DNA of 64,000 bases from Heterohyrax brucei (lineage: Eukaryota; Chordata; Mammalia; Hyracoidea; Procaviidae). Positions 11,378 through 24,320 of this stretch are shown here, one piece after another. Under the pieces are notes generated by a model. That model saw nothing but the letters and a program-made list of their open reading frames with translations, was not told where the DNA came from and made no database searches. Positions within the stretch are counted from its first letter, which is position 1; each line of letters begins with the position of its first letter. Where the stretch lies: assembly GCA_028571685.1 (NCBI GenBank), contig CM053162.1:8684001-8748000 (forward strand), given 5' to 3'. The position numbers and the translations under genes were made by a program.

Positions 11378-12545
11378 TATGTATCTGTCAGCTTGTCATA
11401 CTTTGGGGGCTTCTGTGTTGCCATGATGCTGGAAGTTATTCCACTGATAGGCAAATACAAGCAGGGTCACCTATATCAGACAGGTTTCTGCTTAGCTTCC
11501 AGACTAAAATACACTAGGAATAAGGACTCAGAGGCCTACATCTGAAAAGAATTAGCCAGCGAAAAACTCACGAATAACAGTGCAAAACTGGTATACTGCC
11601 AGAAGGTGAGCCCTTCAGTTCAAAAGGTATTCAAAAGATGACTGAAGAAGAGCTGTCCTCTCAAATCAGAGTCAACCTTAATGATGTGGGGGGTCAAGTT
11701 TTTAGGACCTTCATTAGCTGATGTGGCATGACTAATAAAGGGAAGAAAAGAGTTGCAAACATCCATTAATAATCAAAATGTGGAATATAGGAAACATAAA
11801 TCTAGAAAAATTAGAAATCATCAAGAAATGGAATGCATAGATATACTAGGCATTGTGTCACCATGAGTTGGATCTGACTCAATGGCGCTTGGCTTTGGCT
11901 AGTGAGCTGTAATGGACTGATGTTGGCCATTTTGAATTGGACAATCACATGGCCTACTATATCAGAAATGACAACTTGAAGAGGAATGATGTGTTCATTG
12001 TAAAAAGAACATTTCAAGATCTATTCTGAAGTACAAAGCTGTCAATACTAAGACAATAAGTCTACAAGGAAGATCAGTTAAAACTATTATTCAGATTTGT
12101 GAACCAACCACTAAGGACAAAGGTGAAGAAACTCAAGGTTGTTACCAACTTCAGCAGTCTGATGCTTATGGAGCTTGCAATCAGAACTCATTGATAATTA
12201 CTAGTGATTGGAATGCAAGAGTTAGAAACAAAGGAGAAGGATTGGTAATTGGAAGATATTACCTTGGTGATAGAAATGATGCCAGATATCACAAGACAGA
12301 ACTTTGCAAAGCCAACAACTTAATGGAGAATACCTTTCTTCACCAACATAAAGGGCAACCATACATATGATCCTTGCCAGATGAAATACACAGGAATCAA
12401 ATAGACCACATCTTTGGAAAGAGACAACGGAAAAGTTCAGCATCACTAGACTAAGGCCAGAGGCCAACTGTGGAAAGTATGCAAGCTCAAGTTAAAGATG
12501 AATAAAATCAGAACAAGTCTATAGACACAAAGTATGACCATGAAT
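11378..12545 (+). mobile_element. RTE (BovB-type) LINE, 5' end through endonuclease, sense
   Basis: The element begins with the RTE 5' leader (from about 11378, the inverted match of 10940-11125), followed by the start of the open reading frame. The apurinic-type endonuclease domain can be read through damage at about 11760-12480: a GDWNARV block near 12210 and an HRNQIDHIFGK block near 12390 (the conserved D-H region). Stops interrupt it. A 46-bp tail-like micro-insertion breaks it at about 11855-11900. It ends abruptly where an antisense RTE 3' end begins. Confidence 0.75.
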
Positions 12546-13062
12546 ATGTTGTTGTCATTAGGTATCATCGAGCCTGTTCCAACTCTGTACAACAGCATAA
12601 AACACTGCCAGGTCCTACACTATCCTCACAATTGTTGCTACACTTGAAGCCATTGTTGGTACAACTGCAAAAATACATCTCGTTGAGGGTTTTCTTCTTT
12701 TTGGCTGACTCTCTATTTTTACCAAACATGTTGTCCTTCTCCAGGAACTGATTCCTCCTTATAACATGTTCAAAATATGTAAAACATAGTCTCATCATCT
12801 TTGGTTTTAGGAAGCATTCTATTTGGACTAGTTTGAAGATAAATTTGCTCCTTATTTTGGCAGCCCATATTTAATATTCTTCACCTACACCACAATTTGA
12901 AGGAATTATTTCTTCTTCACATCTTTATTCATTGTCCCACTTTCTCATGCATATGAGGAAACTGAGAACACTATGGCTTGGGTCAGTGTTGTCAAGTGCT
13001 TTACAACACTTTAAAGGGGTCTTTTGCAGCCAATTTGCTCACACAGTGTGTCTTTTGATTTC
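12546..13062 (-). mobile_element. RTE 3' end, antisense
   Basis: On the minus strand this is the last ~0.5 kb of an RTE, ending in its tail at 12546. The fragment reading TYFEHVIRRNQFLEKDNM is equivalent to TYFGHVIRRDQSLKKDIM in the 47592-49070 copy. It abuts the sense 5' part at 12545 tail-first, which is not the arrangement made by 5' inversion during target priming. Two separate insertions are more likely. Confidence 0.75.
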
Positions 13063-16000
13063 TTTTTAAAAAAATATATATTTAAGTGAAAGTTTACAAT
13101 TACAGTCAATTTCTCATACAAAAAGTTATATACACTCTGCCACGTGATTCTAGCTTCTTTCTGGACACTGTGATAGCACACTTCTCTCTTTCAACCCGTA
13201 GTTCTCATCTCCATTTGACTATTTCCTATACTACTCCAATGTTCCCTCTTGCCTCCAAGCAGAAGTTGTACAGTTAATCACCCATATGTGGCCAAGCCAA
13301 GAAGCATGCTCTTCACCAGAGTGTGTCTTATATATCAGTTCAGTCTTTGTCTGAAGAGTTAGCTTCCAGAATGCTTTCAGTTCTGGTTTAACAGAGATTT
13401 GGGAGCTATGTCTTACAAGAATGCTTGAAAAACTTTGTTATGCCAGCTGAATTGGATGTTCCCTGAGCCACAGTCCCCAGACCGGTCACCCTATTACTCT
13501 CTCCCTGGAAGAGTTTGGTTTTATTCAGAGTATTTCTAAGCTTTAAGTTTAGTCCATTTGTGCTGACTTCTTCTCTGCAGTGTGTTCTCTTCCTTCACCT
13601 AATATAGTTCTTGTCCATTATCCACTCTCCCTCCCATCTCCATTCATGACCATCAAATAATGTTTTCTTCTGTGTTTAAACCAATTCTTGAGTTAATAGC
13701 GGTTTTATACAGTATTTGTCCTTTGCTTAGAATAATATCTTCCAGATTCTTCAATTTCATGAGATGTTTTCCAAATTCATCCTAGTTCTTTATTATTGCA
13801 TAGTATTCAGTCGTGTGAATATGCCATACTCTGTTTATCCATTCTTCTATCAAAGGTCATCTAGGCTGATTCTATCTTTATGTTACTTTGAAAAGTGCTG
13901 TGGTGAACACTGGTGTACATGTATCCACTTGTGTGGCAGTTCTTATTTCTGTAGTCTGTATTCCAAGAAGTGGGATTGCTAGATTGCATGGTATTTCTAA
14001 TTCTAGCTTTTTAAGGAAGCACCAGAAAAATTTCCAAAGTGGTTGTACCATTTCACATTCCCTCCAGAAGTGGAAAAGTGTTCCAGTCTCTCCACAGTCT
14101 CTCTACCACTTATTATATTGTGTTTTATGGATTAATGCCAGTCTTGTTGGGATAACATGGTGCCTCATTGCTGTTTTAATTTGCATTTTTCTTATGACTA
14201 ATGATCAAAAGCGTTTTCTCATGTATCTGTTAGCTGACTGAATGTCTTTTGTGATGAACTGTCTATTCATATCCTTTGCCTATTTTTAAATTGGATTAGT
14301 TTTCTTTTTGTTGTTGAGGTTTTGCAGTATTTGTCGATCAGACTTATGGCAGCCAAATGCTTTTTCCAGTCTGTAAGTTGCCTTTTCACTCTTTTGGTGA
14401 AGTTTTTGGTTGAATATAGATGTATGATATTTAGGAGTGCTCAGTTATCTATTTTCTAATGTTTGTGCATTTTATAATCTGTTTATGCTTTGTACTAGGG
14501 CTCCAGGCATTGCTCCTATTTTTTTTTTTTTTTATTTCATAATCTGTATTGTGTTAGATTTGGTATTTAGGTCTTTGATCCATTTTGAACTAGATTTCAT
14601 GCATGGTGTAAGATATGGCTCTTGTTTGATTTTTTTTGCATATAGATGTCCACTTATGCCAAAACTATTTGTTATAGAAACTATCTTTCCCCGGTTTAGA
14701 GGGCTTTAGCCTTTGTAAAACATCAGCTGCACGTAGGTGGGGGGTTTTGTGTCTGGATTCTCAGTCCTGTCTGTTATTGTACCAGTCCCAGACTGTTTTG
14801 ACTACCATAGCAAAGTAATAAGTTCTAAAGTCAGATAGTACAATTCCTCCCACTTTGTTCTTCTTCTTCAATATTATTCTACTTCTTTGGGGCTTCTTCC
14901 TTGTTCATATGAAAGAAGTGATTTTTTTTCTCTGTCTCAACAAAAATGCCATTGGAATTTGCATTGGTATTGCATTGTATCTGTAGATCACTTTGGGTAG
15001 AATAGGCTTTTTCACAAGGTTGACACTTCCTATCAATGAACAAGACAGTTTCTCCACTTTTGTAGGTCTCTTGTAGTGATGTCTTGTAGTTTTCTTCACA
15101 TGGGTCTTTTACGTATCTGGTTAGATTTATTTCTAAGTATTTTATCATCATAGGAGCTACTGTAAAAGCTATTGATTTGGTGATTTACTCTTTGGCATTC
15201 TCTTTGTTGGTGTAGAGTAATCTAATTGACTTTTGTACTTTTATCTTATCATGTATCTTGATTCTTTGCTAAACATTTCTATTAGTCCTATGAGGTCAAT
15301 TAATTGATTGTGGCATTAGTATTTTCTGTGCCTTTATTGAGCTTTTTCTCTGTATTCTGTCCATCATTGAAAGCAGTTTATTGACATCTCCTACTAGTAT
15401 TTTGAAGCTGTCTATCTCACTTTTCATTGCTGTTCAAGTTTATTTGATACACTTAGAGTTCCTGTCATTTGGTGCATAAATATTTAATGTGATCATCCAC
15501 TCCTGATGTATTAATCTTTTAATTAGTTCTTAGTGTCCTACTTTGTTCACTGTGGTGGATGCTAAAATCTATTTTATCTAGAATTAATATTGCCACTCCT
15601 CCCTTTTTTATTGTAATTAAGTGAATGTTTACAGTTCAAGTCAATTTGCCATACAAGACCCGAAGTGACTGCCTCTATGCTATTCTATCGGCTGTCCTCA
15701 CCCTGTGACAGCACACTCATTCCCTCCACTCTCAGCTTCCAGTATCTACTCAGCTGAAACCTGTCCCTTCCTCTCTAACCTCTCCTCTCTGCTCTCTAGA
15801 AAGAGAGCAGTTGGACAGTTCCATATACGTATTAAACCATAAAGTACACACCTGCATCAGTCTGTGTCCCTTAGTCCAGTCCAGTCTTTGTCTGAAGTCT
15901 TGGCTTCAGTACTGGTCTCAGCTCTGGGCTAGCAGCAAGTCCAGGGGCCACATTCTCAGGAGACCCTGCAGGCTGTTGACCATCAAGTCAGGTCTTTTAA

Positions 16001-17704
16001 TAGAGTTCTTGATCTGCACACCCGTTTTTCTCATGCTATGTCAGGGCTAGACATTGTATTCCCTGACAGGGCTGTCTTTAGTGGTGGCCAGACGCCATTT
16101 AGTTCTTCTGGCCTCATGCTGATGTAGTTTCCCAATCATATAGACCCTTCTGTCTCCTGGGTTCCTATTTCCCTCATCTTTGATGTTCTTGGTTTTCTTC
16201 TGCTTCAGGTGGGTCAGAACCAACATTTGAGTTTCAGTTTGTTCATATCTTTGTGTCTAAGCTGTGTTTTTTGTAAGCAGCATATAGACAGATAGTGTTT
16301 TTTGATCCAACCTGTTACTCTCTCTCTCTTTATTGGTAAGTTTAATCCATTTACATTCGGTGTAATTATTGATAGGTATGAATTTAGTTCTGTCATTTTG
16401 GTGTCTTTTTTTGTGTGTTGTTGACAGTTTCTTTGCTCTACCTAATATTCTGTTCTGAGTCTTTCCTGTTTATCAGTTTTCTTTTCATCATTTTTAATGT
16501 TGGTTTTGCTTCTGTTAAGACTTCTAGATTGAGTTTCTTATTTTGATGTGTAGTATTGTTGGTTTACCTTGCAGCTACCCCATTACTCCCCCGATTGTTC
16601 TAATTTTAATCCTGTCTTTAAGTTCTTTGTATCACTTTGACTTCCTCTCCACCTAAAAAGTCTGTAAATACATTAATTTGGTCCTCTTTTTAGTATAATG
16701 TCACAATTTACGTATTGAGATCTCCGTTTCCTTAACTTTAATGTTTTAGCTTTGATGAAGCTTTGTGGCTTCCCTAACCAAGTTGGACTGTGGATGCTGT
16801 GTCTTGCATTGTATCTTTGAGTGTATGTTTGATGTTAGTGACTTTCTAATTGAAGAACTTCCTTCAGTATTTCTTGTAATTTTGGTTTGGTTTTTGCAAA
16901 TTTTCTGAACTTCTGTTTATTTGGAAATGTCCTAATTTCACCATCGTATTTGAAAGACAATTTTACAGATACATAATGCTTGGCTGGAGGTTTTTTCCTT
17001 TAAGGCTATGTATGCATCATCCTGTTGCCTTCTTGCCGGCATGCTTTCTGTTGAGTAATTGGAGCTCAGTATAAAGGACGCTTCTTTGTAAGTTAGCTTG
17101 GCTTGAGTCTAGTTGCCTTTAAAAGCATCTCCGTATCTTCCATTTTAAGTTTGGTTATAATATGCTTTGATGGCTTTCTTTTGGGATCTACCTTTTGTAG
17201 AGTTCAGTGAGTATCTTAGATGTCTTCTTGTCTTTCATGATGTCAGGGAAGTTTTCTGTAAGCAAATCTTCAACACTTCTCTTTGCATTTTCTGCAATTT
17301 TCCCTACTATGGTATCCAATCATGTGTAAATTATTCCACTTTACAGAGTCCTGCATAACTCTTAATGATTCTTCACTTTTCTTAATTCTTTTATCTGATT
17401 TTTCCTCATGAGCACTTGAGTTGGGTGGTTTATATTTAGCCTTATTAATTCTCCATTTGATTGCATTAATCCTTTTCTTTTGACTTTCTTTTGAAATTGT
17501 CTAACTGTGATTTTAGTGTTAATCTGCTGAATTTCTGATTGTTTCAATTCTGGTAGCTTGTTTAATTTTTCATTTTATTCTGTTGCACCTTTTCTAGTCT
17601 CTATCCTTATTACTTGATGAGTTCTATATATAACTCTTCTGTATTCTATCTTTAAAAATTGCAGGAAGGTGTCTTCATCTGAGAAATTTGTTTTTCTGCC
17701 TCAT
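13057..17704 (-). mobile_element. L1 LINE, antisense, internally deleted, with nested L1 3' fragment
   Basis: From left to right in antisense order: 3'UTR (about 13057-13720), ORF2 C-terminal region (about 13720-15290), then a direct jump to the endonuclease region (15290-15600 and 16213-16400), so the reverse-transcriptase core is deleted. The inter-ORF spacer follows, then ORF1 (about 16860-17700). An L1 3' end in the same orientation is nested at 15601-16212. The ORF2 C-terminal segment matches 61200-62500 in reverse complement. Confidence 0.8.
15601..16212 (-). mobile_element. L1 3'-end fragment nested in L1 ORF2, antisense
   Basis: It starts with a T-run followed by 'attgtaattaagtgaatgtt', the antisense L1 3' terminus also seen at 17725 and 27027. 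It continues through 3'UTR sequence ('gtccaggggccacattctca'). ORF2 endonuclease sequence of the host L1 resumes at about 16213. Target duplications are not clear, so the right boundary is approximate. Confidence 0.75.
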
Positions 17705-18729
17705 CTGCACTTCATTATTATTATCTATTATTGTGATTAAGTAAAAGTGTACAATCCAAGTTGGTTTTGTGTGCCGATCTATCTGCATCATACTCTGCTC
17801 TCCTCAGCCGGGAGAGAGCATATACTAGATATTGTATATCTAGTATCCTCTTAACAAGGACTTGTCACCCCCTATAAACCTCTTATCTCCCATCTACAAA
17901 GAGGCCAGTAGAACAGCCTCGTATAAATGCATACAACCATAAAATACACACCTGCTATGGTCACACTTTGTCCCTGAGTCCAGACTAGTCTTGTGTGAAG
18001 AGTCAACCTCAGTACTGGTTTTCAGCCAAGGACAGCAGCAGGTATAGGGGCCATGTTCCCAGGGGACCCTCCAGGGTGTCAGACCATCAATTAAGGTATT
18101 TTAGAAGAGTTGTTGGACTGCACATCTCTTTTTCTCATGTTGCCTCAGAGACTCTACATTCTGTCTCCCATCATGGGAGACTTAGGTGGTCGCTAGGGAC
18201 CATCTGATTCTTCTGGTCACGTCTTGATGCAATCTCCTTTTCATATGGGTCCTTAAGTCTCCTGGGCTCTTTTTTTCCTCATATCTTTGTTGTTCTTGGT
18301 CATCATTTGTTCCAGATGAGTTGGGATCATTTGGTGTACCTTCGATGGCAGCTTGCTAGCTTTTAACCAGATGCCACTCACCAATTGCCACTCACCAATA
18401 TGGGTGCAGAAGATCTCTTAGGAATAGACTAGTTATGCCAATTAGCCTCAACATTCCCTGAATATATGGTCCCCAGACTCCTGTCCCTGGTACTCTATCC
18501 TGTGAAATATTGGATTGAGTTTTGAAAACCTTTCAGTTTACGGTGAATTCCAGCTAAACTGATCTGCTGCCTACTATGTGCTGTCACTGCTTTCACCTAA
18601 ACAAATTTCTGTCAACTGTCTAACCTATGACCAACCCTCTTCCACTGCCTCCTGACCCTTGTAGCTGACAAACAGTATTTTCTTCTGTGCATAAGTTTAA
18701 GTCCTTATAGCGAGGATCTCATACAATAA

Positions 18730-21700
18730 TTTTTGTTTCCAGCTGACCAATTTTATTCATCATAATGTCTTCCAGTTGAAACCAGGTTATGAGTTATTCC
18801 TAAAATCATTATTGGCCTTTATTACTTATAGTGTTCCATTGAGTATATATACCATAGTTCATTTATCCATTCATCTGTTGATGGGTATCTAGGTTGATTC
18901 CATCTTTTCTAGTGCTGTAATAACCATTTGTGTGCATGTCTCTGGTTGTGTGACCACCATTATTTATGCAGGATTTATTCCAAGCAGTGGGATTACTGGA
19001 TCAAATGGTATTTCTATTTCTAGTTTTTATAAGGAAGTACCAAACTGCTTTCCAAAGAGGTAGTACCATTTTGAAATACTACCAGCAGTGTAGGAGCGTT
19101 CCAATTTCTCCAGAGCCTCTCCAGCATTTGTTAGTTTATGTTTTTTGGATTATGACCAATCTTATTGGGGTGAGATGATATCTCATTGTAGTTTTGACCT
19201 GAATTTTTCTAATAGCTAATGATTGTAAGCATTTCCTCATGTGTCTTTCGGTTGCCTGGATGTCTTCTTTGGTGAAGTGTGTGCCCATCTCTTTTGCCCA
19301 TTGCTGAATTGAGTTATTTACCTATTTTGTTGATATTTTGCAGTACACTGTAGATTATGGAAATCAGACATCAGTCCAACATATAGTTGCCAAATACTTT
19401 TTTTCCACTCTGTAGGTAGTCTTTTGACTCTCTCAATAAAGTCTTTGGATGAGTAAAAGTGTTTGATTCTTATTAGTTCCCATCTATCTATTTTCTGTTC
19501 ATGTTTTGTTTGTCAGATTTCAAAGTCTGTCTAAGCTACGTATTAGAATGGTCATTAGAACATTAGAATGTTCATTAGACCCTATTTTTTCTTAGAATGA
19601 TGTTTATTATTTTAGGTTTGATATTTAGGTATTTGATCCATTTTGAGTTAGTTTTTGTGTAAGGTGTGAGATATGGGTCCTGTTTCAGTTTTTTGCAGAT
19701 GGATATACAATTTTGCTAACACTGTTTATTACCTCAGTTTATCACCTTTGAGCTTTTGCCAAACATCAACTGCTCAGAAGAGGACAGTGAAGTTTCTGGT
19801 GCCTCAGTTCTGTTCCATTGGTCTGTGTGTCTACTTTTGTACTGGTACCAGGCTGTTTGTACTGGTACCAGGCTGTTTTGACTGTCGCGGCAGTGTAATA
19901 CACACTAAGGTTGGGTAGTGTGAGACCTCCCACTGTGTTCCTCTTCTTCAGTAGTGTTTTACTTATCCGGGGTTTCTTCCATTTCCAAACAAAGTTGATG
20001 ATTTGTTTCTCCACCTCAAAAAAAGACACTGGGATTTGTATTGGGATTGCATTGCATATGCAGATCACTTTGGGTAAAATAGACATTTTCACAGTGTTAA
20101 CTCTTCCTATCCATGAGCAGGGTAGTTATCTCCATTTATGTAAGTCTCTTTTAGTTTTTTGCAATAGGGTCTTGTAGTTCTCTCTGTATAGTCACTTGTT
20201 TCTTTGGTTAGATTTATTGCTAGGTATTTTATCTTCTTGGGGGCTACAGTAAATAGTATTGGTCTGGTGATTTCCTCTTTGTTGGTGTAAAGGAATCCTA
20301 CTCATTTACTTATGTTTATCTTATATCCTGATACGTTGCTGAACCCTTCTATCCTGTAAGATTCTCTGTGTATACAATCGTATCATTTGCGAATAGGGAG
20401 AGTTTTACTTCATCTTTGCTGATGCAGATGCCTTTTGTTTCTTTGTCTTGTCTAATATCTCTGGGTAGAACCTTTAGAACAGTGTTGAACAGATATGATA
20501 ACAGTAGGCATCCTTGTCTAGTTCCCATTCTCAGAGGGAATTCTTTCAGTCTGTTTCCATTCAAGATGATGTTTGCAGTTGGCTTTGCATAGATGACCCT
20601 TATTGCATTGAAGAATTTCCTCTTTATTCCTATTTTGCTGAGAATTTTTAAAATGAATGGGTGCTGGACTTTGGCAAATGCCTTTTCTACACCAATTGAC
20701 ATAATCAGGTAATTTTTATTTATATAGTTGATCACATTAATTGTTTTTGCAATGTTGAATCAGGCTTGCATCCCTGGTATGAATTCTACTTGGTCGTGTT
20801 AAATTATGTTTTTGATACATTGTTGAATTCTATTGGCTAGGATTTCGTTAAAGATTTTTGCATCTAGGTTCATGAGTGATACTGTTCTGTAATTTTTTTG
20901 TGTGGGTGGGTTGGGAGATCTTTCCCTGGCTTTGCTATTAGGGTTATGTTGGCTTCACAGACTAAATTTGGGAATATTCTGTCCTTTTCTATGCTGTGAA
21001 ATAGCCTCAGTAGTATTGGAATTAACATCTCTCTAAAGGCTCGTTAGAATTCTCCAGTGAAGCCATCTGCACCAAGACTTTCTTTTGGTTTGTGGTTTTT
21101 TTTATTACTTTTTCAATCTCTCCTTTTGTGACGGGTTTATTAAGTTGTTCTACTTCTCATTGTGATATTTTTGGTAGGTGATATGAATCTATAAATTTGT
21201 CTATTTCAAATCTGTTAAAAGTACAGTCTTTCGTAGTATTCTGTTATGATTTGGTTGAGCCTGTTGTGACATCTCCCATCTCATTTCATACTTGGATTAT
21301 TTGTGTCCTCTGATATTTTTCTTTTGTAAGTTTAGCCAATGGTTTATCAATTTTGTTGATCTTTTCAAAGAACCATGTTTTAGTTAGCTAGTGCTGCTCT
21401 AAAAGAAATACCACAAAGTGGATAGCTTTAACAAAGGAAGGTTTGTTCTTACACACTCCCTTGGGCTACAAGTCCAAATTCAGGATGTCTGCTCCAGGGG
21501 AAGGCTTTCCCCCTTGTCAGCTCTGGAGGAAAGTCCAATATTGCATCGGTCTTTGTCCAGGGAATATTTTGGCCCAGGAACCTCAGGTCTGAAGGATGCA
21601 ATCTTCTCCCAGAGTTCTTTCTTGAAGGAGGGAGGTTCCCAATTCTCTGTTTGCTTCCCTTTCCTTTTATCTCTTTCAGAATGAAAGGATTAAGGGTGGT

Positions 21701-22960
21701 GCAAACCATACTCCCAGGAAACTCCCTTTCCAGTGGAGAGGTGATCCTATGAAAGGATTTACAGTTCCATTCTAATCCTTTAACATACAGTACAGCAGTA
21801 TAACAAAAGTGCAACATAGAAGACAATCATAGAATACAGGGAATGATGGTCCAGCCACATGGCTACACATATTTTGAGGGGGACACAATTCAGCCCATGA
21901 CAAACTAGCTTTTGGTTTTGTTAATGTTTTCAATTGTTATTCTATTCTCTAATTCATTTAGCTGTGCTCTAATCTTTATCTGTTTGTTTTCTAGTGCCTG
22001 AGGGGTTCTTTTGTTACTCTCTTTCTACTTGTTAAGTTGTAGGGTTAATTGTTTTATTTGGGCCCTTTTCTCATCCTGAATGTGTACATTTATAGAGATA
22101 AATTGATCTGTGAGCACTGCTTTCGCTGTATTCCATATGTTCTGGTAGGCTGTGTTTTCATTCTCATTTGATTCCACAGATTTGTTTATTGTATCTTTGA
22201 TTTCTTCTATAATCCATGAAATTTTGAGCAAGGTGTTCTTCAGCTTCCATGTCTTCAAAGTTCTACCTATGTTTTTTTTTCTGCTATTGATTTTAACTTT
22301 TATAGCTTTTTTATGCTTTACTATAATTCAATGAATTGGATTTTGTTGAAACTTGCTGTTTGCCCTAATGCGTTGTCTATTCTGGAAAATGTTCATTGGA
22401 AAAGAATGTGTACCTGTCTCTTGTTGGGTAAAAGATTCCATAAATGTCAATGTGGTCTAGTCAGTTGATTGTCGCAACATGATCTTCTGTATCTTTACTG
22501 AGCTTTTTTCTGGATGATTGGTCCATTACTGACAGTGGAGTGTTGAAGTCTCCTACTATTATTGTGGAGTCACCTATCTTGTTTTTCATTGTTGTAAGTG
22601 TTTGTTCTATGTATTTACATGTTCTGGTATTGGGTGCTTAAATATTTGATATTGTTATACCCTGCTATGTATTGAAACTTTCAGTAATAAATAGTGACCA
22701 TCCTTGTTGATGGTGGTGGAACTTACATTAAAATCTATCTTATCTGTGGTTAGTATGGCCACTCCTGCTTTTCTTTGTATGTTGTTAGCTTGGTTTGTAG
22801 TGTGCCACACTTGATTTTTGGTTTATTTGTATCTTTGGGTCTAAGGTGCGGTTCATGTAAGCAGCATATAAATGGATTGTGTCTTTTGATCTAAGCTGTT
22901 ACTCTGCCTCTTTATTTGGAGCATTTAGTCCATTTATATTCAATGTAATTATCAAAAGGT
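18730..22960 (-). pseudogene. L1 ORF2 (endonuclease-reverse transcriptase), inactivated
   Basis: This is the ORF2 polyprotein of L1 copy B, which would nick target DNA and reverse-transcribe L1 RNA. The RT core is readable at 20349-20735: the QGC motif is present ([14 protein letters not shown]), but the catalytic box reads FAND where active L1s have FADD. The first-Asp block reads [13 protein letters not shown] where 60549-60587 has [13 protein letters not shown]. At least two metal-binding aspartates are therefore lost. Endonuclease remnants lie near 22025-22960. Stops, frameshifts and the nested LTR at 21376-21902 split the frame. Confidence 0.82.
21376..21902 (-). mobile_element. MaLR-type solo LTR nested in L1 ORF2
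   Basis: The 527-bp LTR runs from tgttttagttagctagtgct to cagcccatgaca. It is flanked by aacca (21371-21375) and aacta (21903-21907), a 5-bp duplication with one mismatch. L1 ORF2 reads continuously across the site when the LTR is removed. It is therefore younger than L1 copy B. Confidence 0.9.
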
Positions 22961-23419
22961 ATGTGTTCAGTGCTGTCATTTTGATACCTTTATTTTTGTG
23001 TTGATGTTTTCTTTGTTTCTCTTAATATCCCATTCTGGGTCATTTTTCTTTATGGGTTTACATTTCATCTTTTTCATTGTTGGTTTTGTGTTCTTCAAGA
23101 CTCCTGTATTATGTTTCTTGTTTTGATATGTTGTATTGTTAGTTTGCTTTGCAACTACCCCTTTGATTCCCTTTAATGTTCTAACTTTAAACCAATGTTT
23201 AACTTTTGTATATCTTCTTAATTTCTTCTCCATCTCAATAGGTTACTAAGTAATGTAATATATCCCTCTTTATATTGTGATGATATCATAGTGTTCATGT
23301 TAGGATGACTGGTTCCCTTCTTTTAGTATTTTAGCTTCAGCTGAGCTTTGTGACTTCCCTAGCTGAATAAGATTCTGAATGCTGCATCCTACATTCCACC
23401 CTTAAGTACACACTTAATG

Positions 23420-24320
23420 TTTTTGTTTTTCTAAGCAAAGAGCTTCTTTCAGTATTTCTTATAGTTTTGGTTTGTTTTTTCGCAAAGTATCTAAGCTTCT
23501 GTTTATCTGTGAATATCTTAATTTCATCTTCATACTTGAGAGACAGTTTTGTGGTATAAAAAATTCTTGGTTGAAAGTTTCTGTTCTTCAGGACTTTGAA
23601 TGTGTCATCTCACTGCCTTCTTGCCATAGCGGTTTCTGCTGAGAAGTCAGATGAAAGCTGACATGGCTTCCATTTGTATGCTAGCTTTGTTTTAAGTCTT
23701 GCTGTATTTAAGAGGCTCTCCTTATGCTTCATTTTATTAACCTTGATCACAGTACATCTTATTGTCTTTCTTTTCAGCTCTATGTTTTGTGGCATTCAAT
23801 AAGTGTCTGTTATATCCATGACCTCTTCTTTCATAACTTCATGGTAGTTTTCTGTCAGCAACTCTTCAGTGATTCTCTCCACAATTTCAGCTATCACTCC
23901 CTGTGCAGGAACTCCAATTATTCGTAGATTATTTCTCTTGATAGATCATACATTTTTTTAATGCATCTTCATTTTTACTATTTCTTTTCTCTGATTTCCC
24001 CCTCATAAATGCTGTGTCAGTTGCCCTGACTTCAAGCTCACTAAGTCTACCTTCCAGCTCCTCAATCTTGCTCTTTTAGCTTTGCATTGAATTGTCTAAA
24101 TCTGTAATTTTATTATTGACCTGCTGGATTTCAGATTGTTGATGTTCCAGCAGTTCATATAGCTTAGTTAATTTTTCATTGTGTTCTGTTCCATTTTGTT
24201 TAATCTCTAGGATGTTCTGTATGTAAATCTTTGGTGTTTTATCTCCATTAATTTCAGAAAGTCTTCTTCATTTGGGAAATTTTTTTATTCTTTATTTTGG
24301 GATTTTTCTGGAGCCTTGGT
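23420..24320 (-). pseudogene. L1 ORF1 of copy B, broken
   Basis: In antisense, the ORF1 C-terminal domain (about 23420-23800) and coiled-coil region (about 24040-24300) parallel copy A at 586-1504 block by block. The fragment KHKESLLNTARLKTKLAYK at 23640-23720 is equivalent to KHKERLLKAARLKTKF of copy A. The start codon region near 24312 is mutated. No continuous frame remains. Confidence 0.7.

Noticed and set aside
12540-12550. 5' inversion (twin priming) to explain sense RTE next to antisense RTE
   Set aside because: Twin priming would leave the tail at the outer end. Here the tail of the antisense piece sits at the junction, so separate insertions fit better.
13888-14241. 117-codon frame on plus
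   Set aside because: It is the antisense shadow of L1 ORF2 C-terminal sequence, matching 62000-62350 in reverse complement.
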